NCBI GenBank assembly: GCA_029856425.1
Contig: JAHQWZ010000005.1
Span: 1-20,186 of the forward strand
Direction: 5' to 3'
Origin: Candidatus Thorarchaeota archaeon
GTDB lineage: Archaea; Asgardarchaeota; Thorarchaeia; Thorarchaeales; Thorarchaeaceae
DNA length: 20,186 bases
Shown here: one piece after another, positions 15,535 through 20,186 of the stretch
How the letters are laid out: each line of letters opens with the position of its first letter
Position numbering within the stretch: position 1 is the stretch's first letter
Notes under the pieces: model-generated
The model's input: the letters and a program-made list of their open reading frames with translations, nothing else
Database searches by the model: none
What the model was told of the DNA's origin: nothing
Program-made: the position numbers and the translations under genes

Positions 15535-15750
15535 ATGCCAAAACAAATCTATGATGTAGAGAAATTCCTCGAGATGACAGAAGATGCAAAGGAGTGCAGA
15601 GTCAAGAGAGGGGCTGGCCAAGTCAAGTTAAAACTCCGAACAACGCGGTATCTCTACACGATGATTCTAGAAGCCCAAGAGGCCGAGGAAGTCCTGCAAC
15701 GTGTGAAATGCCAGATTGTTGAGGCACGTCCTGAGCCCGAGGAGGCCTAA
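15535..15750 (+). CDS. rpl38e: Large-subunit ribosomal protein eL38 (L38e)
   Basis: The 71-residue product matches L38e over its length. It has MPKQIYDVEKFLEMTEDAKE (eukaryotic: MPRKIEEIKDFLL...DAKS), then VKLKLRTTRYLYTMIL, the family's most conserved beta segment (VKFKVRCSRYLYTLVI), then a helix EAEEVLQRV. The acidic tail PEPEEA is an extension beyond the usual end. L38e is universal in eukaryotes but patchy in archaea, found mainly in TACK and Asgard groups, so it is a lineage clue. A strong ribosome site GGAGG is 7 bases upstream of the ATG. Its stop codon overlaps the stop of the convergent aCPSF2 gene by four bases. Confidence 0.93.
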   Translation: MPKQIYDVEKFLEMTEDAKECRVKRGAGQVKLKLRTTRYLYTMILEAQEAEEVLQRVKCQIVEARPEPEEA

Positions 15751-17012
15751 ATCTCAATCATTTCATTCACTTCAGGCACATTGGCCTTTCGTCCCTTCTT
15801 CTGAAGAAGATCTTGAAGCTTGTCACATGATTCTGACTCTCCATGGACTATGTGGAACTCAGGATCTCCTGGAATCCTTGTAAGTAAGTCCAAGAGCCCC
15901 CTTGAGTCCGAGTGTGATGAGAGGTGGTGCATTCTTACATCAGCAGCGACCTCATACTCGCGACTACCAACAAGGACTTTCCCAGTCCTTATGAGTTCCG
16001 CACCGGGAGTGCCAGGAATCTGGAAACTGACCAACACAATTGAGTTCTTTGGGTCATCATGAAGCAGCTTGAAGTATAGATGCGATGCCCCACCCTTCAG
16101 CATGCCAGCTGGGGAGATGATTATACCTCCACTCTTTGCAGCCTTTGTACGGTCTCTGTTGTCCTGAATTATGCGAGTTCTTCCCACCGCTCTACTGAAA
16201 GACTGTGGACTCTGAAGGTACTCGGGATGTCGCGTCAGGACCTCATTGACCTTGCGTGCCATTCCGTCTAAGTATATCGGATACTTCTGAGGTATGTTGT
16301 TCTGCTCGAGGATGCACATCATTTCTTGACTGCGACCCACAGCAAAGGCAGGAATTAGAACCGTGCCCCCACGCTCCATTGTTTCAATAACAGTATCCAC
16401 TAGAGCCTTCTCAATCTCAACTCTGTCAGGGTTCGTTCTTCTAGCGTAGGTACTCTCTGTGACAACGATATCATGTTTGGGAAGGTTCTTCCTTGCGCCC
16501 AGATTCAATTGCGACTCTGTGGCATTGACATCTCCAGTAAAGAGTACTCTTTTGCCGTTGACCCTAACCGATACCATCGAACTTCCAGGAATATGACCTG
16601 CATTGAATAGAGTCATCTCAAAGTGATGGCCGAGAGGAATGGTTTCTTCGTAGGCTGTCGCCTGACACTGTCTTCTCACAAGTGGGATGTCTTTCCGGGT
16701 GAATGGCAATCGACCTTTAGAGATATTATGCATGTCGCGCAGGAGGAGAAGAGTCAGGTCACGTGTGGCAGGAGTACAAAAGAGAGATGCCTCAGTCTGA
16801 GATAGAATCCGAGGGACGCCCCCGGAGTGATCAAGATGGGCATGAGTAAGTGCGATGCCCTGTAGATTGTCGAGCGGAACCATATCAGGGAATTCTGGAG
16901 GTGTAGAGAGCTTTGCACCATAATCGACAATTATGCTCTCGTCTTTATTCTCAAGATAGAAGCCTGAACGTCCAATCTCTCTGCAGGACCCAAGAAATGT
17001 GAGCTGTGACAT
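15747..17012 (-). CDS. Beta-CASP metallo-beta-lactamase ribonuclease, aCPSF2 type
   Basis: This is a zinc-dependent RNA endo/exonuclease related to CPSF73. The frame extends up to an ATG at 17072, but family alignment favours ATG 17012 (MSQLTFLGSC), giving 421 residues. Metallo-beta-lactamase motifs are HAHLDH (residues 57-62), His140 (NAGHIPGSS) and Asp161 (FTGDVNA). Beta-CASP motifs are A, Glu186 (ESTYARR), B, His367 (SSHSDS), and C, His390 (VHGES). GGTVLIPAFAVGRSQE and ISPAGMLKGG are typical of archaeal CPSF2. There are no N-terminal KH domains, which separates it from aCPSF1, the transcription-termination nuclease. It is expected to process or degrade RNA 3' ends. The gene is convergent with rpl38e and divergent from alba. 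Confidence 0.92.
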   Translation of the reverse strand: MSQLTFLGSCREIGRSGFYLENKDESIIVDYGAKLSTPPEFPDMVPLDNLQGIALTHAHLDHSGGVPRILSQTEASLFCTPATRDLTLLLLRDMHNISKGRLPFTRKDIPLVRRQCQATAYEETIPLGHHFEMTLFNAGHIPGSSMVSVRVNGKRVLFTGDVNATESQLNLGARKNLPKHDIVVTESTYARRTNPDRVEIEKALVDTVIETMERGGTVLIPAFAVGRSQEMMCILEQNNIPQKYPIYLDGMARKVNEVLTRHPEYLQSPQSFSRAVGRTRIIQDNRDRTKAAKSGGIIISPAGMLKGGASHLYFKLLHDDPKNSIVLVSFQIPGTPGAELIRTGKVLVGSREYEVAADVRMHHLSSHSDSRGLLDLLTRIPGDPEFHIVHGESESCDKLQDLLQKKGRKANVPEVNEMIEI

Positions 17013-17198
17013 TGAACAACATCCATGACGTGCCGTGATGGTGTCAAGAAAAGGCTTGTGTATTAGGAGCATTTCTAAACTTCAATGAACTCCATCCGAA
17101 TCATTACTGAGGCTGTTCCTCTTCCCCGGGTAATCGAAATCTATATCAGATGGGCTTCGATACCGTGCTATACCCTAGACCTTAGTGAGCAGTAGCAG

Positions 17199-17525
17199 GT
17201 GGAGAGGCTTCGGGTGACAGCAAAGAAGACCGACGATAAGTCGGGCGATCAGAGTCACGGCGACTCGGTGATACTAGTAGGCAACAAGAATGTGATGTCC
17301 TACGTTTTGGCCTGCGTGACTTTGTTCAACAAGGGTGCCGAGGAAGTGGTAATTAAGGCGAGAGGCCGGTTAATCAGTCGTGCGGTTGATGTCGCTGAAA
17401 TAACACGTCATAGGTTCATCTCCGAACTTAAAGTCAAGAGCATAGAGATTGATACAACTACCGTTCAGACCGACAAAGGAAGCGACTTGAACGTTTCAAC
17501 CATCGACATTACACTCACCAAGTAA
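17199..17525 (+). CDS. albA: Alba nucleic-acid-binding chromatin protein
   Basis: This small dimeric DNA/RNA-binding protein has 108 residues from GTG 17199. The Alba core starts at about residue 23: [20 protein letters not shown], then [21 protein letters not shown], and the C-terminal strands STIDITLTK. Where Sulfolobus Alba has the Lys16-Lys17 pair (GKKP), this protein has Asn29-Lys30, so the acetylated lysine is absent. The start is ambiguous. GTG 17199 lies 25-32 bases downstream of a TATA-like GCTATACC (17167-17174) and would be almost leaderless; GTG 17214 is preceded by GGAGAGG. The charged N-terminal tail ([12 protein letters not shown]) is longer than usual. It sits 75 bases before the NusA-like gene on the same strand. 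Confidence 0.93.
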   Translation: MERLRVTAKKTDDKSGDQSHGDSVILVGNKNVMSYVLACVTLFNKGAEEVVIKARGRLISRAVDVAEITRHRFISELKVKSIEIDTTTVQTDKGSDLNVSTIDITLTK

Positions 17526-17600
17526 TAAGTCCGATATTTGTTGTGGTACTCACCCAGAAGCCCAGTCATTGCTGCGGCTTTGTGTGGTGAAGACAAGAAT

Positions 17601-18188
17601 ATGAAGCTGCCAATCTGCGTGTTTGACATTGAATCGGACATGCTATGCCCAAATTGTCAGGAGAGATTAGACAGAGGCGATATCACAGATTTTGATGTCA
17701 AGTTTTCAAGATGGTTCTTGAATAAATCTAAGGAGTATCCAGAAATCGAAGACCTGCATCTTCTCAGAGCGATAGAATCGGATGGGCGTTTGATTCTTGT
17801 AGTCAGGAAGGACAACAAAGACAGACTTCTCGAAACGGAAGGGCTCATGAATGAGATTGCTGAGTTATATGGAGAGGTTATGATTTTCGAGGGTCCCATA
17901 AAGATGCGAAGAATAGTGAGAAACCTAATCGATCCCGCAATGGAGGTAGGCGTCAACAGCCTATATCTCCCTGATGGTACAAAGGAGAGTATTGTCATGT
18001 TAAAGCCCGAAGATCGAGATCGCATCACTTATTCAAAGGAAGACCTCAGAAAGATAGTTTCTGCAGTAATGGGGGAATCTGTTTTATTTCAGTATCAGGA
18101 TGAAAGAGCCGAGAAGGAAGAGGGTCCTAGCAACGACATTTTCGGAGAGAAACTTAAGGAATTTGCTGGAAAAGGCCGAAGACGTTGA
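17601..18188 (+). CDS. NusA-like zinc-finger and KH-type RNA-binding protein
   Basis: The 195-residue protein begins MKLPICVFDIESDMLCPNCQ, with Cys6, Cys16 and Cys19 as a treble-clef or ribbon-like metal site, an N-terminus I associate with archaeal NusA-like proteins. Residues about 62-98 (LILVVRKDNKD...ELYGEVMIFE) and 115-166 (GVNSLYLPDG...VSAVMGESVLFQY) look like two KH-type folds as in the NusA KH pair. The usual GxxG loops are replaced (for example KDNKDR), so RNA binding may be altered. A lysine/arginine tail (GKGRRR) ends the protein. The frame is open upstream to a TTG at 17538, but ATG 17601 starts the conserved part. It follows alba and converges on truD with one base between stops. 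A role in transcription or RNA handling is inferred. Confidence 0.7.
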   Translation: MKLPICVFDIESDMLCPNCQERLDRGDITDFDVKFSRWFLNKSKEYPEIEDLHLLRAIESDGRLILVVRKDNKDRLLETEGLMNEIAELYGEVMIFEGPIKMRRIVRNLIDPAMEVGVNSLYLPDGTKESIVMLKPEDRDRITYSKEDLRKIVSAVMGESVLFQYQDERAEKEEGPSNDIFGEKLKEFAGKGRRR

Positions 18189-18189
18189 C

Positions 18190-19548
18190 TCAGACTCTAT
18201 GAATTGGATCATTCTTCATTATCTCCCGCATCACAACAGTTGCATATGACCCCTTTCTCAACTGGAAACGCAAGATAAGATGGTCCTCCTCACATTCCCC
18301 TATGATATCAGATAAGTTGATTGAAAGCAGATGAAAGCCTCCAGCTGAATCAATTGCTTTTCGCTTCGGTTTCCGAAAGTCCTGAAATCGCACATCTTCC
18401 TCAGACATGAGGTTCTTCAACATATCGGTCTGAATAGAAGGGGGTGTCTTCGTTGAGTACCCGGGAAGAGGAATTGCGAGCCCATATTCGCCTGTTTCGA
18501 CGAGCTTGGATCTCTCCTCGAAGTTCCTCTCTGTAACAAAGAGCCACGAGTCTCGCCCTGAATGTGCCTCATCCAGTTTGATTAGGAAGTCTCCAGGAAC
18601 CGGAAGGCCAAGGGGGAGAGATGATTCTGCTCGTTGACTTACAAGACGATTAAACAGGTATGACTGATATGCGTGAACAAAAATAGTGAGGACACGTGAG
18701 GGCATCCGTGAGATTGCTCGCTCAAATTCGCCGGGATGCTTCATGAGAAACTTCAGCAATTCTCGTTCATATCTCAGGCCCTCGGGGAATGCTGCGAGAA
18801 TGTCCTCGTCCGGAGTGAAATCATCTGCTAGCTTGCGTCTTGCTTCTGTAATCTCCTCAGATTCATATTCAGTTGTGACCGATAGCATGAGTTTGGCTGC
18901 TTCTTCAAAATCATCTTTTACAAGTGCCTTGCCAACCAAATGTGTAAAGGGACGAGTCACCCCGAATCTCTGAACACCAAAGTAGTTGAGCAGAGGCTGC
19001 TTCGTCAGCACTCGAACGGATTCCATTGCCTGATCGCAGTCCCCATCAATGTTTGAAAGGCGAATTGTGAAACGATTTCCCCACAGGTCTCCAATCTGTA
19101 CTGGATTTCGTGTCGATTTCAGATTGCTGATTTGGATGCGGGACAGTCTTGCATTCACAAGTCGTTCAGTCGATCTGAACGGCACCGACATTTGCTGTGT
19201 GGTGATTGCTCGCTTATCCTTTAGACCAGCATATGTAACAAGATGTTGAGGCAAGTCAAGTTCTGCAGCAATAATCGTGGCAACATCAATAGTTGTCAGA
19301 CCCGCTTTCTGCATATCAAATCGGATGAACTTCGCCTTTTCCTCAGGAATCTGCAGTTCGGGAGTCTTATCATTCCAATCTTGGACTGAAAGCAGTCGTC
19401 TATCAGGAGCAATCTCTTCAACGACGAAGTCCTCAAACCGGCCTTTCAGATTGCCTCCTACTCCAGGAGTACTTGTACTGTAGAGTTCCATCCCAATTGA
19501 CATTTCTAGAGGATACGTTGATCTCACGGAAACCCATCCTCTCTTCAT
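18190..19548 (-). CDS. truD: tRNA pseudouridine synthase TruD
   Basis: This enzyme isomerises uridine to pseudouridine in tRNA (position 13 in bacteria, a Pus7 relative in eukaryotes). It has 452 residues, within the archaeal range. Motifs are GRFEDFVVEE (residues 36-45), the catalytic loop AGLKDKRAITTQ with Asp111, NYFGVQRFG (188-196), and the C-terminal LRFQLRKGSYATVVMREIMK. A TruD-specific insertion of about 150 residues lies after residue 205. The start ATG overlaps the pth2 stop as ATGA, which supports this start over Met16 or Met20 and implies coupled translation. Its 3' end meets the NusA-like gene tail to tail. Confidence 0.96.
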   Translation of the reverse strand: MKRGWVSVRSTYPLEMSIGMELYSTSTPGVGGNLKGRFEDFVVEEIAPDRRLLSVQDWNDKTPELQIPEEKAKFIRFDMQKAGLTTIDVATIIAAELDLPQHLVTYAGLKDKRAITTQQMSVPFRSTERLVNARLSRIQISNLKSTRNPVQIGDLWGNRFTIRLSNIDGDCDQAMESVRVLTKQPLLNYFGVQRFGVTRPFTHLVGKALVKDDFEEAAKLMLSVTTEYESEEITEARRKLADDFTPDEDILAAFPEGLRYERELLKFLMKHPGEFERAISRMPSRVLTIFVHAYQSYLFNRLVSQRAESSLPLGLPVPGDFLIKLDEAHSGRDSWLFVTERNFEERSKLVETGEYGLAIPLPGYSTKTPPSIQTDMLKNLMSEEDVRFQDFRKPKRKAIDSAGGFHLLSINLSDIIGECEEDHLILRFQLRKGSYATVVMREIMKNDPIHRV

Positions 19549-19913
19549 AGCAACTTTAGTTCACCAGTCACTCTGTCAATCTTCTCTGAAGTTCCAGGAC
19601 CAACTGCTATGACTGTGGTCGTTCCGGGGGGCAGCTCAGTCATACCTGCATCTCGAATTAGTGCAAATGGCACATCCAAGTCTACAGCGAGCCTACGTAG
19701 TTCAAGAAGTTCCTCCTCTGATGCGACCTTCACAACGACCTTCTTCTGCCCCTCGTTGAACCAGGCCTTCCATAAATGCTGGTGAGTTACACGAACCCTT
19801 TCCGAAGCGCTCACTGCACCATGTGCAACTTGAACCGCCATCTTGCCCTTACTCATGCCAAGATCAGTTCTCACCGCTATTATCTGTTTGAATTTGAATT
19901 TCTGTAGACTCAT
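19545..19913 (-). CDS. pth2: Peptidyl-tRNA hydrolase, archaeal/eukaryotic type Pth2
   Basis: Pth2 releases peptides from prematurely dissociated peptidyl-tRNA. Its 122 residues are a complete domain: VRTDLGMSKGKMAVQVAHGA (residues 14-33), KKVVVKVASEEELLEL (57-72), ALIRDAGMTELPPGTTTV (84-101) and the C-terminal RVTGELKLL. All these are family hallmarks. It is the first gene of a two-gene unit with truD (4-base ATGA overlap), pairing two tRNA-related functions. A weak ribosome site GAGAAGG is about 8 bases upstream. The AT-rich element at 19961-19968 could serve as its TATA box on the minus strand as well as that of the divergent reductase. Confidence 0.97.
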   Translation of the reverse strand: MSLQKFKFKQIIAVRTDLGMSKGKMAVQVAHGAVSASERVRVTHQHLWKAWFNEGQKKVVVKVASEEELLELRRLAVDLDVPFALIRDAGMTELPPGTTTVIAVGPGTSEKIDRVTGELKLL

Positions 19914-19960
19914 TACAGATGCCTTCTCTTTGCAGCGACATCTTCATCCCTTGGAGAGAG

Positions 19961-19968
19961 ATAAAAAG
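19961..19968 (+). promoter_or_regulatory. TATA box of the reductase gene, possibly bidirectional
   Basis: ATAAAAAG lies 26-33 bases before the ATG at 19994, so the transcript would be leaderless or nearly so. No ribosome site precedes this ATG, which agrees. Read on the other strand the same bases give TTTTTAT about 50 bases before pth2. Confidence 0.55.
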
Positions 19969-19993
19969 GGTGCCCTACGTTGCAGTATAGAAG

Positions 19994-20186
19994 ATGAATC
20001 AATCTGAATATGACGTGATTGTAGTAGGCGGTGGTCCTTCAGGGCTCATGTCTGCTCGCCGAGTGGCGGCAAAAGGTCACTATGTTCTAGTGGTGGAAGA
20101 ACATGGGACTATCGGAGTGCCGGATCATTGTGCAGGCCTTCTAAGTATGTCAGGTCTAGATTCTCTAGGACTTAAGCCTCCGGGGG
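19994..20186 (+). CDS. FAD-dependent geranylgeranyl reductase family protein (N-terminal part)
   Basis: Only the first 64 residues are in the window. They show an FAD-binding Rossmann start, DVIVVGGGPSG (residues 7-17), an acidic end of the second strand (VVEEH, Glu35/Glu36), and GVPDHCAGLLSMSGLDSLGL with Cys46, which is characteristic of the geranylgeranyl reductase family. In archaea these enzymes saturate the double bonds of digeranylgeranylglycerophospholipids. Several paralogues with unknown substrates exist, so the lipid role is probable, not certain. The gene is divergent from pth2 and appears leaderless. Confidence 0.82.
   Translation, partial: MNQSEYDVIVVGGGPSGLMSARRVAAKGHYVLVVEEHGTIGVPDHCAGLLSMSGLDSLGLKPPG

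Noticed and set aside
15371..15559. A 62-codon plus-strand frame
   Set aside because: It runs through the tRNA-Val gene and into rpl38e in another frame; the RNA gene explains the sequence.
15747..17072. The longer 441-residue start for the beta-CASP nuclease
   Set aside because: The 20 extra N-terminal residues have no family counterpart, and ATG 17012 begins the conserved MSQLTFLG strand.
17538..18188. The TTG start for the NusA-like protein
   Set aside because: Conserved sequence begins at ATG 17601; the upstream 21 residues look like translated leader.
1..20186. CRISPR arrays, insertion sequences, integrases or a defence island
   Set aside because: No direct repeat arrays, transposase motifs or terminal inverted repeats were seen; apart from the surface protein and the pseudo-helicase the genes are housekeeping.

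Overview
The window looks like chromosomal DNA from an archaeon of the Asgard/TACK side of the tree, with an Asgard lineage (for example Thorarchaeia-like) as my best guess. The evidence is: eukaryote-type small ribosomal proteins L40e and L38e, Alba, an aCPSF2-type beta-CASP nuclease, archaeal TruD and Pth2, a Nip7-like PUA protein, a PAC2-family proteasome chaperone, an intron-bearing tRNA, TATA-like boxes at suitable distances from starts, and the beginning of a geranylgeranyl-reductase-type flavoprotein as used for archaeal lipids. The exact lineage is inference. No CRISPR array, insertion sequence or phage gene was seen.

Layout. Positions 1-4923 (minus strand) are one uninterrupted reading frame of 1,641 codons that runs off the left edge: a membrane-anchored surface protein with a TgpA-like N-terminal region, a transglutaminase fold whose catalytic triad is missing, and at least eleven Ig-like repeats of about 100 residues. 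Next come an HD-domain phosphohydrolase convergent with a CYTH triphosphate enzyme (5117-6292), a threonine synthase/RNA m5C-methyltransferase pair (6434-8642), and a Nip7-like protein convergent with a PAC2 chaperone (8776-10058). Positions 10301-12517 encode a Hel308/Ski2-like helicase relic that has lost nearly all of its ATPase motifs and carries a SWIM zinc finger inserted in its winged-helix region. It is followed by sucCD (succinyl-CoA synthetase).

The right third is an RNA and translation neighbourhood: rpl40e, a roughly 480-base gene-free stretch, tRNA-Val(CAC) with a 37-nt non-canonical intron in its variable loop, rpl38e, aCPSF2, alba, a NusA-like zinc-ribbon/KH protein, and the overlapping pair pth2-truD. 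A divergent lipid-type FAD reductase starts at 19994 and is cut by the right edge.

The best candidates for something undescribed are the pseudo-helicase/SWIM fusion and the giant pseudo-transglutaminase surface protein. The tRNA intron is a clear structural curiosity. All four convergent gene pairs meet with 2 bases or fewer between stop codons or with overlapping stops, so 3' ends must be formed inside opposing genes.
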